NCBI RefSeq assembly: GCF_003206045.1
Contig: NZ_PZJM01000009.1
Coordinates: 310,001 to 374,000 of the forward strand
Source: Salinicola lusitanus
Lineage (GTDB): Bacteria; Pseudomonadota; Gammaproteobacteria; Pseudomonadales; Halomonadaceae
Reading direction: 5' to 3'
Length of the DNA: 64,000 nucleotides
In this document: piece after piece, positions 44,051 to 53,701 of the stretch
Layout: each line of letters starts with the position of its first letter
Numbering within the stretch: the first letter of the stretch is position 1
The notes under the pieces: model-generated
What the model was told of the DNA's origin: nothing
The model's database searches: none
Seen by the model: the letters and a program-made list of their open reading frames with translations, nothing else
Position numbers and translations under genes: made by a program

Positions 44051-47000
44051 ACGAGCTCTTTCCCCTGCGGCCCGACGCTGCCGCCTTATCGCGGCCCGAC
44101 GCTGCCACCTTATCGCGGCCCGACGCTGCCGCTTCGGACGTCCGTGAGTCGGTAGGCGCAGATTCGGGCGCCTGTAGGATCGACGCGGATTCGGACGCCC
44201 GTGAGCCGATAGGCGCGGGTGCGGGCGCCTGTAGGATCGGCGCGGGTGCGGGCGCCTGTAGCATCGGCGCGACTGCGGGCGCCTATGAGGCCCCGGTACA
44301 CGAGGCCAACGCCTACGCCGAGCTGCACTGCCTTTCCGCGTTCAGCTTCCAGCGCGGGGCTTCCACTGCGGATGAACTGTTCGAGCGGGCGGCGCGGCAC
44401 GGCTATCGGGCCCTGGCGATCACCGACGAAGCCACGCTGGCGGGCATCGTGCGCGGCTGGCAGGCGGCGCGTGAGTACGGCATCGACCTGATCGTCGGGG
44501 CCGAGTTTCGTACCGAGTGCGGTATCAAGCTGGTGCTGCTGGTGGAGAATCGGCGGGGTTACGAAGCGCTCTGCGGATTGATTACCCGCGTTCGTGGCCG
44601 TGCTCCCAAGGGCGAGTACCGGCTGCTTGCATCGGATCTCGAGGGACTCGATGGCGGTGACGGGCTGTTCGCGCTGTGGATTCCCGGCGCGGTACCGGAT
44701 CCCGATGTCGGGAAGCGGCTGGCCAATATCTTTCGCGACCGGCTGTGGCTGGCGATGGAGCTGCACTACGGCTTCGAGCAGGGCTGCGACAACGCGGCGC
44801 GTCTGGCCCAGTTGCAGGCCCTGGCCGAGTCGCTGGGCATTCCGGCAGTGGCGACGGGAGACGTTCATATGCACGCCCGTGGCCGGCGGGCGCTGCAGGA
44901 TTGTCTCACCGCCATTCGCCACCACCAGAGCGTGTTCGAGGCCGGCGATACCCTGTTCCCCAATGGCGAGCGCCATCTGCGCACGCGTGACGCGCTGTCC
45001 GCGATCTACCCCGCCGCGCTGATGGCCGCAAGCGTCACACTGGCGTCGCGCTGCCGCTTCGATCTCGGCGAGCTCGAGTACACCTACCCCCACGAGGTGG
45101 TGCCGGACGGCAAGACCCCGGCCGAATGGCTGCGCGAACTGACCGCTGAAGGGTGCCGGCGGCGATGGCCGGATGGGGTGCCCGAGGAGACGGCAGGGCA
45201 GATCGACCACGAACTCGCGCTGATCGAAGAGCTCGGCTACGAGCACTACTTCCTGACCGTGCACGACATCGTCGACTTCGCGCGGCGCCAGCACATCCTG
45301 TGCCAGGGGCGCGGCTCGGCGGCCAACTCGGCGGTCTGTTTCGCGCTGGGGATTACCGAGATCGATCCGTCACGCACGGCGCTGCTGTTCGAGCGTTTCA
45401 TCTCCCGCGAGCGCGACGAGCCACCGGATATCGATGTCGATTTCGAACATGAACGGCGGGAGGAGGTGATCCAGTACGTCTTTCGCCGCTACGGGCGGCA
45501 TCGGGCGGCGCTGACCGCCGTGGTCAGCCATTACCATGCCGCCGGCGCGATTCGGGATATCGGGCGGGCACTGGGTTTCGCGCCGGAGCGGATCGATCGA
45601 CTCGCCCGCTGTGCCGGGCGCTGGACCGATCACATTCCTGATCCGGCGCGGCTGCGCGAGCAGGGGTTCGAGCCCGACGAACCAGCGCTGCAGCGGCTGC
45701 TGGTGCTGGCCGGCACGCTCATCGGTTTTCCACGCCATCTCTCCCAACATCCGGGGGGCTTCGTGATCTCGGATGCGCCGCTGCAGACGCTGGTGCCGGT
45801 GGAAAACGCCGCCATGCCGGAACGCACCGTGATCCAGTGGGACAAGGACGATCTCGACCTGGTCGGCCTGCTCAAGGTCGACGTGCTCTCGCTGGGCATG
45901 CTGACGGTGCTGCGACGAAGCCTGGATCTGCTACGCCGGCATCGCGGACTCGACTACGAGCTGGCGACGATTCCCAAGGAGTGCAACGAGACCTACGCCA
46001 TGATCCAGCGCGCCGACACCCTGGGCGTGTTCCAGATCGAATCCCGCGCGCAGATGGCGATGCTGCCCCGGCTCAGGCCGGCCAAGTTCTACGATCTGGT
46101 GATCGAGGTGGCGATCGTGCGCCCCGGGCCGATCCAGGGTGACATGGTGCACCCCTACCTCAAGCGGCGCAGCGGCGAGGAGCCGATCACCTACCCCTCG
46201 CAGGCGTTCGAGCAGGTCTTCGCGCGTACCCTGGGCGTACCGCTGTTTCAGGAGCAGGTGATGGCGCTGGCGGTGGAGGCCGCGGGCTACAGTCCTGGCG
46301 AGGCCGACCAGCTGCGTCGTTCGATGGCCGCCTGGAAGCGCCACGGCGGGCTCGAACCCCATCGCCAACGGATCGTCGACGGCATGCTGGAGCGGGGCTA
46401 CGCCAGAGAGTTCGCCGAGCGCATCTTCGAGCAGATCAAGGGCTTCGGCAGCTACGGCTTTCCCGAATCCCACGCCGCCAGCTTCGCCCTGCTCACCTAT
46501 GCCAGCTGCTGGTTCAAGTGTCACGAGCAGGCGATCTTCGCCTGCGCCCTGATCAACAGCTGGCCGATGGGCTTCTACTCGCCCGATCAGGTACTGCAGG
46601 ACGCCCGTCGCCACGGCGTCGAGGTGCGCCCGGTCGACATCCGCCAGAGCCAGTGGGAGAGCACGCTGGAGCCGGCGGACGAGAGCACCCCCGCGACCAC
46701 CGGCGCGCTGGCGATCCGGCTCGGGCTTCACATGATCAAGGGCTTGGCCGAGAGCGACGGCCAACGCCTGCTGGCGGCGCGCGACACGTCCGGCTGCGAC
46801 AGCGTCGAGCGCCTGGCGGCGAGGTCCGGGGTCAAGCGGGCGGTCTTGTCACGGCTCGCCGATGCCGGCGCGCTGGAAGGGCTGGCGGGTGATCGCCATC
46901 GGGCGCGCTGGGCCGCGGCCGGAATCGAGGCGTCGCTGCCACTGTTTTCCGAAGTCGATAGCGAAGAGGAGCCCCTCGCGCTGCCGGCCATCGAGATCGG

Positions 47001-47430
47001 CGAGGCCATCAAGGCGGATTACGCCACGCTCGGCACCACCCTGGGGCCGCACCCGCTGGCGCTACTACGCCAGCGCTGCCGCTCGGGAGGCTCCCGTGGC
47101 CTCGGTGGCGTGGTGGATTCACGCCGCCTGGCCACGCTGCCCGGCGATATCGGCGTCAACGTGGCCGGGCTGGTGGTCGGGCGCCAGCGCCCGGGCTCGG
47201 CCAAGGGCGTCACCTTCCTCACCCTCGAGGACGAGTTCGGCATGGTCAATGTCGTGGTCTGGCCGCGGCTCGCCGAGCGCTATCGCCGTATCCTGCTCGA
47301 ATCCCGCCTGCTGCGGGTGACCGGCAAGCTGGAGAGCCAGGAGGGCGTCCGTCATGTGATCGCCCGGCACCTGACCGACCTCACCGGTCTGCTGGAGGGG
47401 TTGAGTACGCGCAGCCGGGATTTTCACTGA
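44047..47430 (+). CDS. dnaE2: Error-prone DNA polymerase DnaE2 with repeat-built N-terminus
   Basis: The polymerase is 1127 aa. The PHP domain begins only at [18 protein letters not shown] (about residue 90), where other DnaE2 proteins start near residue 5. The preceding 85 residues are low-complexity and come from tandem DNA repeats. Downstream features are normal: [37 protein letters not shown] with the catalytic aspartates, [19 protein letters not shown] and a C-terminal OB fold ([19 protein letters not shown]). It is the catalytic polymerase of the ImuA-ImuB-DnaE2 mutasome. ATG 44047 is tied to the imuB stop; a later start after the repeats is possible but lacks an obvious RBS. Confidence 0.92.
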   Translation: MNELFPLRPDAAALSRPDAATLSRPDAAASDVRESVGADSGACRIDADSDAREPIGAGAGACRIGAGAGACSIGATAGAYEAPVHEANAYAELHCLSAFSFQRGASTADELFERAARHGYRALAITDEATLAGIVRGWQAAREYGIDLIVGAEFRTECGIKLVLLVENRRGYEALCGLITRVRGRAPKGEYRLLASDLEGLDGGDGLFALWIPGAVPDPDVGKRLANIFRDRLWLAMELHYGFEQGCDNAARLAQLQALAESLGIPAVATGDVHMHARGRRALQDCLTAIRHHQSVFEAGDTLFPNGERHLRTRDALSAIYPAALMAASVTLASRCRFDLGELEYTYPHEVVPDGKTPAEWLRELTAEGCRRRWPDGVPEETAGQIDHELALIEELGYEHYFLTVHDIVDFARRQHILCQGRGSAANSAVCFALGITEIDPSRTALLFERFISRERDEPPDIDVDFEHERREEVIQYVFRRYGRHRAALTAVVSHYHAAGAIRDIGRALGFAPERIDRLARCAGRWTDHIPDPARLREQGFEPDEPALQRLLVLAGTLIGFPRHLSQHPGGFVISDAPLQTLVPVENAAMPERTVIQWDKDDLDLVGLLKVDVLSLGMLTVLRRSLDLLRRHRGLDYELATIPKECNETYAMIQRADTLGVFQIESRAQMAMLPRLRPAKFYDLVIEVAIVRPGPIQGDMVHPYLKRRSGEEPITYPSQAFEQVFARTLGVPLFQEQVMALAVEAAGYSPGEADQLRRSMAAWKRHGGLEPHRQRIVDGMLERGYAREFAERIFEQIKGFGSYGFPESHAASFALLTYASCWFKCHEQAIFACALINSWPMGFYSPDQVLQDARRHGVEVRPVDIRQSQWESTLEPADESTPATTGALAIRLGLHMIKGLAESDGQRLLAARDTSGCDSVERLAARSGVKRAVLSRLADAGALEGLAGDRHRARWAAAGIEASLPLFSEVDSEEEPLALPAIEIGEAIKADYATLGTTLGPHPLALLRQRCRSGGSRGLGGVVDSRRLATLPGDIGVNVAGLVVGRQRPGSAKGVTFLTLEDEFGMVNVVVWPRLAERYRRILLESRLLRVTGKLESQEGVRHVIARHLTDLTGLLEGLSTRSRDFH
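44067..44289 (+). repeat. In-frame tandem repeats in the 5' end of dnaE2
   Basis: Two sets are seen. A 24-bp unit (starting GCGGCCCGACGCTGCC) occurs at 44067, 44091 and partly at 44115. A second, looser set of 27-30-bp units with core GCGGGCGCCTGTAGGATCGG runs from about 44161 to 44289 in four to five variants. Unit lengths are mostly multiples of three and the polymerase frame stays open. Confidence 0.85.
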
Positions 47431-47433
47431 TCC

Positions 47434-47517
47434 GAGCTACGAGCTACGAGCTACGAGCTACGAGCTACGAGCTACGAGCTACGAGCTACGAGCTACGAGC
47501 TACGAGCTACGAGCTAT
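47434..47517 (+). repeat. Heptanucleotide satellite GAGCTAC x11 plus one variant
   Basis: Eleven perfect GAGCTAC units in tandem (47434-47510) end with GAGCTAT (47511-47517). It begins three bases after the dnaE2 stop and lies outside any gene. The rest of the gap to 47771 shows no feature. Confidence 0.95.
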
Positions 47518-47771
47518 GAGCGAAAGGCAAGCGTAAAACGTCACGACCGGCTTCAGGCCGCCTTGGCGCGATAGTGAGCGTAAACCGAAATGGGAGCCGG
47601 CGAGTCGCGAGCGGCTGGCCGAGCGAGGCTGAACTATGGTTAGGTGCTGAGATAAGGTTGGGTATTGAACCATCCCGCCGTGCGATCTGTCTTCAATCGT
47701 GGTGCGGCAAGGACCGATGGTATTTGTCTTTCATACACTGGAATTGTCTTTCAATAAGAGGCGGCTGATTT

Positions 47772-48338
47772 ATGGAGAGCATTGGCGTAGGGCCCTGGAT
47801 CGCGATCGTCGTGGCGGTGGGCGCCGTTGGCGTATTGGTCGGTTACTGGCTGGGTACCAAGATGGGGGGCCACAACACCGAACCGATGCGCGAACTCAAC
47901 CGCGAACACACCGCCTACAAGGAGGACGTCCGCGAGCATTTCGAACAGGTCTCCGCGACCATGACCCGTATGGTCGAGGATTATCGCGAGATGTATCACC
48001 ACGTCGCCAAGGGCGCCGAGAAGCTCGCCGACATGCACCACGAGACGGTGATCGAGCCGCCGCCCAAGCCCGAGGCGATCACCCAGGACCGGCCTGCCGG
48101 CGGCGAGGCGGCAGATACGCCGAGTGCCGACAAGGAGAAGGCGTCGGCGGCTTCGCCGACTCCCCGGGAAGCGTCGTCTGCGACGGCTCCCACGGCCTCC
48201 GGCGCGGCGGCGAAATCTTCCGCCTCCTCCTCGGCGACCGGTGATGCCGGAGCCGGAGCGTCGTCTGCGCCCGCGCGTCCCCAGGATGCGGCGATCCGGG
48301 CTGCCGCCGAAGACGCCGCCACATCGCAGAAGCGCTGA
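47772..48338 (+). CDS. zapG: YhcB/ZapG family membrane protein (DUF1043)
   Basis: The 188-aa protein has an N-terminal transmembrane helix (WIAIVVAVGAVGVLVGYWLG), then a coiled coil (MRELNREHTAYKEDVREHFEQVSATMTRMVEDYREMYHHVAKGAEKL) typical of YhcB, and an Ala/Ser/Pro-rich disordered tail of about 90 residues. In E. coli YhcB/ZapG links cell division with envelope synthesis. The tail is longer than usual. AAGAGG precedes ATG 47772. Confidence 0.82.
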   Translation: MESIGVGPWIAIVVAVGAVGVLVGYWLGTKMGGHNTEPMRELNREHTAYKEDVREHFEQVSATMTRMVEDYREMYHHVAKGAEKLADMHHETVIEPPPKPEAITQDRPAGGEAADTPSADKEKASAASPTPREASSATAPTASGAAAKSSASSSATGDAGAGASSAPARPQDAAIRAAAEDAATSQKR

Positions 48339-48449
48339 TCGCCCCGCGCCACTCAGCCGTGGCGGGCGTCATGTCAGGTGGAGCGGGTCGGCTATGTTAA
48401 GCTGGCGCGCTCTTCTCTATTTCCAGCAGCAGGCCCCGCACGGTTCCCA

Positions 48450-50690
48450 ATGGATGATGTCTCGGCACTAATCGACTCCCTCAACGCCAACCAGCGCGAG
48501 GCCGTCGCCGCGCCGCCCGGCAATATGCTGGTGCTGGCCGGTGCCGGTTCGGGCAAGACCCGGGTTCTGGTGCATCGCATCGCCTGGTTGATGCAGGTGG
48601 AGGGCGTCTCCCCCTACGCGATTCTGGCGGTGACCTTCACCAACAAGGCGGCCCGCGAGATGCGCACGCGTCTCGAGGCGCTGCAGGGCGCGTCGCTGCG
48701 CAACATGTGGGTCGGTACCTTCCACTCCATTGCTCATCGCCTGCTGCGCACGCACTGGCATGACGCGCGGTTGCCCCAGCATTTCCAGATCATCGACAGC
48801 GACGACCAGCTGCGGTTGGTCAAGCGCCTGCTGCGGGATCACAACGTCGACGACGAGCGCTATCCGCCCAAGCAGGTGCAGTATTTCATCGGCGGCTGCA
48901 AGGAGGAGGGACTGCGCCCGCAGCAGGTGGCGACCCACGGCGATCCCTACATGGCCAAGATGGTCGAGCTCTACGAGCTCTATCAACTGACCTGCGAGCG
49001 GGGCGGACTGGTCGACTTCGGCGAGCTGCTGCTGCGCAGCCTGGAGCTGCTGCGCGACACGCCGGCGCTGCTCAAGCACTATCGCGAACGCTTCGGCCAT
49101 ATCCTGGTCGACGAGTTCCAGGATACCAATACCCTGCAGTACGCCTGGCTCAAGCTGCTGGCCGGCGCCGATGGCAATGGGGGGAGCGATGCCGATCGTG
49201 CGGCCATGATCGTGGTCGGCGACGACGATCAGTCGATCTACGGCTGGCGCGGGGCCAAGGTCGAGAACATCCGTCGTTTCGAGAGCGAGTTCGCCAATAC
49301 CCGGACCGTGCGCCTGGAGCAGAACTACCGCTCCACCAGCGTGATTCTGGATGCCGCCAATGCGCTGATCAGCCAGAACAGCGGGCGCATGGGGAAGGAG
49401 CTGTGGACCGATGGCGAGACCGGCGAGAAGATCTCGGTCTATGCCGGCTTCAACGATCTCGACGAGGCGCGCTTCATCGTCGATACCATCGGCGAGCAGG
49501 GCCGCAACGGCTTCGCGCGCCGCGAGATGGCGATTCTCTACCGCTCCAACGCCCAGTCGCGGGTGATCGAGGAGGCGCTGATCCGCAGCGGCGTGCCGTA
49601 TCGCATCTACGGTGGCCAGCGCTTCTATGAACGGCTCGAGATCAAGAACGCGCTGGCCTATCTGCGCCTGCTGCTCAATCGCGAGGACGACGCCTCGCTG
49701 GAGCGGGTGATCAACGTGCCGCCCCGCGGGATCGGTACGCGCACGGTGGAGATCCTGCGTGGCCGCGCCCGCGACACCAACGTGTCGCTGTGGCAGGCAC
49801 TGCACGACAGCCTGAGCGACGGCACGCTCAAGGGCCGCGCCGGGAACGCGATCAACGCCTTCGCCGAGCTGATCGAGCGCCTCGACAACGACACCGCCGG
49901 CATGGCGCTCTACGAGATCATCGATCACGTCATTCAGGTCTCCGGACTGATCGAGCATCACCGCAGCGAGAAGGGCGAGAAAGGCCAGGCGCGGGTCGAG
50001 AACCTCGAGGAGCTGATCAACGCGGCCCGAGCGTTCTCGCAGAGCGCCCAGGCCAATCCGATCGACCTGCAGGAGGTGGGCGAAGGCGCCGCGGCGCTGG
50101 AGCCGTTCCTGGCCGAGGCGGCACTCAATGCCGGCGATCACGAAGCCGACGAGTTCGAGGATTGCGTCCAGATGATGACGCTGCACTCGGCCAAGGGGCT
50201 GGAGTTCCCGGTGGTGTTCGTCGCCGGCATCGAGGAGGGCCTGTTCCCGCACAAGATGTCGCTGGAGGAGCCGGGGCGGCTCGAGGAGGAGCGCCGGCTC
50301 TGCTACGTGGGCATGACCCGTGCCATGCGCAAGCTCTATCTCACCTACGCCGAGATTCGCCGCCTGCATGGGCGCGAGACCATGGCGCGACCCTCGCGGT
50401 TCTTGCGGGAAGTCCCCGAGGAGCTGCTCGAGGAGGTGCGCCTGCGCGGCCAGGTATCGCGACCGGTGACCTCCCGGCCCAACGTGGGGCCGGCGCGTCA
50501 GCAGGGCGTTGAAGGCGGCGACGATCTGCCATCGCTGTCGCTCGGCCAGCGCGTCAGCCATCCGCTGTTCGGCGAGGGCGTGATACTCGATGCCGAGGGC
50601 GAAGGGGCTCGGGCTCGGGTGCATGTGAGTTTCGAGGGCGAGGGCGACAAGTGGCTGGTACTGGGATTCGCCAAACTGACCCCGCTGTGA
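48450..50690 (+). CDS. uvrD: DNA helicase II UvrD
   Basis: The 746-aa superfamily-1A helicase has NANQREAVAAPPGNMLVLAGAGSGKTRVLVHR (Walker A), ILVDEFQDTN, GDDDQSIYGWRGAKVENIRRF, LEQNYRST and MMTLHSAKGLEFPVVFVAGIEEGLFPH in order. The C-terminal FGEGVILDAEGEG...ARVHVSFEGEGDKWLVL is the UvrD-type Tudor-like end, which separates it from Rep. It unwinds DNA in excision and mismatch repair. ATG 48450 fits the family N-terminus; no SOS box was found in front. Confidence 0.93.
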   Translation: MDDVSALIDSLNANQREAVAAPPGNMLVLAGAGSGKTRVLVHRIAWLMQVEGVSPYAILAVTFTNKAAREMRTRLEALQGASLRNMWVGTFHSIAHRLLRTHWHDARLPQHFQIIDSDDQLRLVKRLLRDHNVDDERYPPKQVQYFIGGCKEEGLRPQQVATHGDPYMAKMVELYELYQLTCERGGLVDFGELLLRSLELLRDTPALLKHYRERFGHILVDEFQDTNTLQYAWLKLLAGADGNGGSDADRAAMIVVGDDDQSIYGWRGAKVENIRRFESEFANTRTVRLEQNYRSTSVILDAANALISQNSGRMGKELWTDGETGEKISVYAGFNDLDEARFIVDTIGEQGRNGFARREMAILYRSNAQSRVIEEALIRSGVPYRIYGGQRFYERLEIKNALAYLRLLLNREDDASLERVINVPPRGIGTRTVEILRGRARDTNVSLWQALHDSLSDGTLKGRAGNAINAFAELIERLDNDTAGMALYEIIDHVIQVSGLIEHHRSEKGEKGQARVENLEELINAARAFSQSAQANPIDLQEVGEGAAALEPFLAEAALNAGDHEADEFEDCVQMMTLHSAKGLEFPVVFVAGIEEGLFPHKMSLEEPGRLEEERRLCYVGMTRAMRKLYLTYAEIRRLHGRETMARPSRFLREVPEELLEEVRLRGQVSRPVTSRPNVGPARQQGVEGGDDLPSLSLGQRVSHPLFGEGVILDAEGEGARARVHVSFEGEGDKWLVLGFAKLTPL

Positions 50691-50861
50691 ATCCGTCATC
50701 GTCACGAAGTTGCAACAATTCCGTGCGATGATCGCGGCTATAGGTGTCTCTACGCCTGTCGCGTTCAGGCCATCGAAGACAGATCCTTGCTGGCAGGCTC
50801 GACTGCCCAGTCACAGTGCCAGATACGTCAACGCCCCCAAGACAAGCCGTCGGAGTCACGC

Positions 50862-51596
50862 ATGGATATCACCAGCGATACCCACAGTCAGCACATCTCG
50901 CAGCAGTACAATCAGGATCTCGAGACCATCAAGACCCAATTGATGGCCATGGGAGGGCTGGTCGAGAAGCAGCTCCAGGAAGCGCTGGATGCACTGTTGG
51001 ATGGCGACAGCCAACTGGCGATCCGGGTGCGCGACAACGACACCAGCGTCAACGACATGCAGCTCAAGATCGACGAGGAGTGCGTGCGGATTCTGGCGCG
51101 TCGCCAGCCGGCAGCTTCCGATCTGCGCCTGGTGATCGCGGTCATTCGGGCTACCAATGATCTCGAGCGGATGGGCGACGAAGCCAACAAGATCGCGCGC
51201 AACGCCATCGATCTGATCGAGTCGGGGCGTATCCCCCAGGGCAGCGTGGAGATTCGTCACATCAGCGAACACGTGCGCAGCATGTTGCGTGATTCGCTGA
51301 CCGCCTTCGCCCGCTTCGATACCGAACTGGCGTTGAAGGTGGTTCAGGAAGACGCGTCGGTGGATAGCGAGTACACCACGGCCATGCGATCGCTGGCGAC
51401 CTTCATGATGGAAGACCCTCGCTCCATCGGTGGCGTGCTCAGCGTCATGACGGTGCTGCGCGCGCTCGAGCGTATCGGCGATCACGCCGACAACCTCGCC
51501 GAGCACGTCATCTATCTGGTGAAGGGGCGCGACATCCGCCATACCTCGGTGGACGAGCTCGATCGGGAAGCCCTGGGCCGAAGCGACAAGCGCTAG
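50862..51596 (+). CDS. phoU: Phosphate signalling regulator PhoU
   Basis: The 244-residue helical protein shows two PhoU repeats, each with an acidic metal cluster: RLVIAVIRATNDLERMGDEANKIAR and VLSVMTVLRALERIGDHADNLAEHVIYLVKG. It modulates PhoR and the Pst transporter under high phosphate. GGAG lies upstream of ATG 50862. pstSCAB is not in the window; phoR and phoB lie about 7 kb away on the opposite strand. Confidence 0.94.
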   Translation: MDITSDTHSQHISQQYNQDLETIKTQLMAMGGLVEKQLQEALDALLDGDSQLAIRVRDNDTSVNDMQLKIDEECVRILARRQPAASDLRLVIAVIRATNDLERMGDEANKIARNAIDLIESGRIPQGSVEIRHISEHVRSMLRDSLTAFARFDTELALKVVQEDASVDSEYTTAMRSLATFMMEDPRSIGGVLSVMTVLRALERIGDHADNLAEHVIYLVKGRDIRHTSVDELDREALGRSDKR

Positions 51597-51886
51597 GTCT
51601 GGCTGAAAAGCCGACGGGCGCAGGCCGGTCCTGGGCCCATACCCTGCAGTTCGATGTGCTTCCCGCCTCATCCGTGGGCGCAGCGCAGGATCGGCGCCAG
51701 AGAGGGCCGGATTGGTGCGCCCAGTCGAGCGTTGACGCCGTATGGGCAAGGGGCGGGGTTTTCAGACTTGCTTGGTGCCCGTCGCTCGCCGGCTGGTGAG
51801 CATGCGGGGTCAGGATTGACGCCGCGCCGCAGGGAGTGTGTTAGCGTGTCGATCACGCAACACTTTGTCTGGTCGACGGATTCAGC

Positions 51887-52615
51887 ATGATCTATCCCCT
51901 TCAAGCGATTATCCAAGGCACGCGCCTGGTGTTCGAACCCGGGCTGCGCCGCTTCGTGATCGGTCCGATTCTGGTCAACCTGCTGCTGTATGGCGGCACC
52001 ATCTACTATCTGATCGGCAACTTCGGCGGCTGGCTCGACTACGGCATGCGCCAGGTGCCGGGCTGGCTGACCTGGCTCGAGTGGCTTATCTGGCCGCTGC
52101 TGGTGGTTGCCCTGGCGCTGATCGTCTTCTTCACTTTCACCCTGGTCTCCAACCTGATCGCGGCGCCGTTCTACGGCTTCCTGGCCGAAAAGGTGGAAAC
52201 CCGGGTCACCGGGCGGCCGCCCAGCGACGAGCGCGGCTGGATCAAGACCGGCGTCGATGCGCTGGGGCGGGAACTGGTCAAGCTGGGCTATATCCTGCCG
52301 CGCATGGCGGTGCTGTTCCTGCTGGGGTTCGTGCCGGGGCTGAACCTGATCACCCCCTTTCTGTGGGCGGCGTTCTCGGCCTGGATGATGGCCGTCCAGT
52401 ATCTCGATTACCCGATGGACAACAATCAGGTCAGCTTCACCGACATGCGTCGTCGGCTGCGCGGGCGCTGGTGGCCGACGTTGACCTACGGCGCTTGCAT
52501 GTCGGTGGCGACCTGGGTGCCGGTGCTCAATCTGATTCTGTTGCCCGGCGGTGTTGCCGGTGGCGTCATGCTATGGGATCGCTACTACCGCTCCATGGTG
52601 CCGGCCACCCGCTGA
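51887..52615 (+). CDS. cysZ: CysZ/EI24-type membrane transporter (sulfate)
   Basis: The 242-aa membrane protein has four to six helices with the CysZ features PLQAIIQGTRLVFEPGLRRFVIGPILVN at the N-terminus, TLVSNLIAAPFYGFLAEKVE and MAVQYLDYPMDNNQVSF. CysZ supplies sulfate for cysteine synthesis. The gap upstream (51597-51886) contains no gene or site I could recognise. Confidence 0.88.
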   Translation: MIYPLQAIIQGTRLVFEPGLRRFVIGPILVNLLLYGGTIYYLIGNFGGWLDYGMRQVPGWLTWLEWLIWPLLVVALALIVFFTFTLVSNLIAAPFYGFLAEKVETRVTGRPPSDERGWIKTGVDALGRELVKLGYILPRMAVLFLLGFVPGLNLITPFLWAAFSAWMMAVQYLDYPMDNNQVSFTDMRRRLRGRWWPTLTYGACMSVATWVPVLNLILLPGGVAGGVMLWDRYYRSMVPATR

Positions 52616-52771
52616 TGGCGCACGACTGGCGCGCACCAACGAAGCCTGGGTCGACAAGAAAAATGGCAAATGGGGTTGAAAGCCGCCTTGGAGCACGCCA
52701 TCTAGACTGGTACGGCAGGGAGATTTGCCGAAGCAGTGAAGTCAGCTTTGCCAAGGCTTCGGAAAATCTTT

Positions 52772-52792
52772 TGAAATCAATGTGATATTTCA
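52772..52792. promoter_or_regulatory. 21-bp AT-rich dyad upstream of sodA
   Basis: TGAAAT and ATTTCA form an inverted repeat with a 9-base centre, about 33 bases before the -35 element. It could be an operator for an unidentified regulator; similarity to a Fur box is weak. Confidence 0.3.
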
Positions 52793-52824
52793 TCGTAGCA
52801 ACGCTGTGCGAAGATCGGGCTCGC

Positions 52825-52853
52825 TTGACACCGCGACGCGTTGCTCACTATTT
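52825..52853 (+). promoter_or_regulatory. Predicted sigma-70 promoter of sodA
   Basis: A perfect TTGACA (52825-52830) is followed after 17 bp by CTATTT (52848-52853), about 60 bases upstream of the sodA start. The -10 is only moderate, so additional activation is possible. Confidence 0.5.
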
Positions 52854-52913
52854 TGATTCACCCGAGAGGCGCCCACGTCGGGCAATGCCTCCTCATGAAA
52901 GGGAGTTTTGATC

Positions 52914-53525
52914 ATGGCTCATAGCTTACCGTCGCTACCCTACGCTTATGACGCGCTGGAACCCAAGATCGACGCGATGACGATGGAGATCCACCACACT
53001 CGTCACCATCAGACTTACGTCAACAACCTCAACGCCGCGCTGGAAGGCACGGGTCTCGAGGAGGTGCCGGTCGACAAGCTGATGGCCGATATCGACAAGG
53101 TGCCGCAGGACAAGCGCCAGGCCGTCATCAACAACGGCGGCGGTCATGCCAACCACTCCCTGTTCTGGACCGTGATGTCCAAGGATGGCGGTGGCGAGCC
53201 GACCGGCAAGGTGGGCGAGGCCATCAGCAGCGAGCTGGGCGGCTACGAGACCTTCAAGGAAGAGTTCAAGAAGGCGGCAGCCGGCCGTTTCGGCAGTGGC
53301 TGGGCATGGCTGGTGGTGACGCCCGAGAAGAAGCTCAAGGTCATCAACACCCTCAACCAGGATAGCCCGCTGATGGAAGGCCTGACGCCGATCCTGGGAC
53401 TGGACGTCTGGGAACACGCCTACTATCTGAAGTACCAGAACAAGCGTCCGGACTATATCGCGGCGTTCTTCGACGTCATCAACTGGGACGAAGTCAACCG
53501 TCGCTACGCCGAAGCGACTGCCTGA
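52914..53525 (+). CDS. sodA: Superoxide dismutase, Mn-type
   Basis: The 203-residue protein has the ligands in [29 protein letters not shown] and [32 protein letters not shown] and the GSGWAWLVV context are characteristic of manganese (or cambialistic) rather than iron enzymes. ATG 52914 is eight bases after GGGAG. It is monocistronic with a strong hairpin after it. Confidence 0.93.
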   Translation: MAHSLPSLPYAYDALEPKIDAMTMEIHHTRHHQTYVNNLNAALEGTGLEEVPVDKLMADIDKVPQDKRQAVINNGGGHANHSLFWTVMSKDGGGEPTGKVGEAISSELGGYETFKEEFKKAAAGRFGSGWAWLVVTPEKKLKVINTLNQDSPLMEGLTPILGLDVWEHAYYLKYQNKRPDYIAAFFDVINWDEVNRRYAEATA

Positions 53526-53559
53526 TCATCGGGTCGATATTCCGATGTCAGGCCGTTCA

Positions 53560-53586
53560 AGGATGCCCCCGTTTCGGGGGCATCCT
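53560..53586 (+). terminator. Strong hairpin after sodA
   Basis: AGGATGCCCCCG pairs perfectly with CGGGGGCATCCT around a TTT loop, 35 bases after the stop. A U-tract is lacking, but the stem is very stable. Confidence 0.65.
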
Positions 53587-53701
53587 GCGTTGGTACCCGC
53601 CTCGGCAAGGATTCCCCCCGTAGCGCCTTTTCTGATACGCTGATCGCGCTGGCGTCCTGCCGGCTCCGCTCATCGATCCACCCTCGCGACGATCCGATAC
53701 C

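Noticed and set aside
47434-47517. CRISPR-like array
   Set aside because: The heptamers are contiguous without spacers, so it is a simple satellite, not CRISPR.
48468-50705. 745-codon minus-strand frame opposite uvrD
   Set aside because: Antisense shadow with low-complexity Gln/His/Leu composition; uvrD motifs on the plus strand are decisive.
52772-52792. Fur box controlling sodA
   Set aside because: The dyad matches the 19-bp Fur consensus poorly; kept only as an unassigned dyad.
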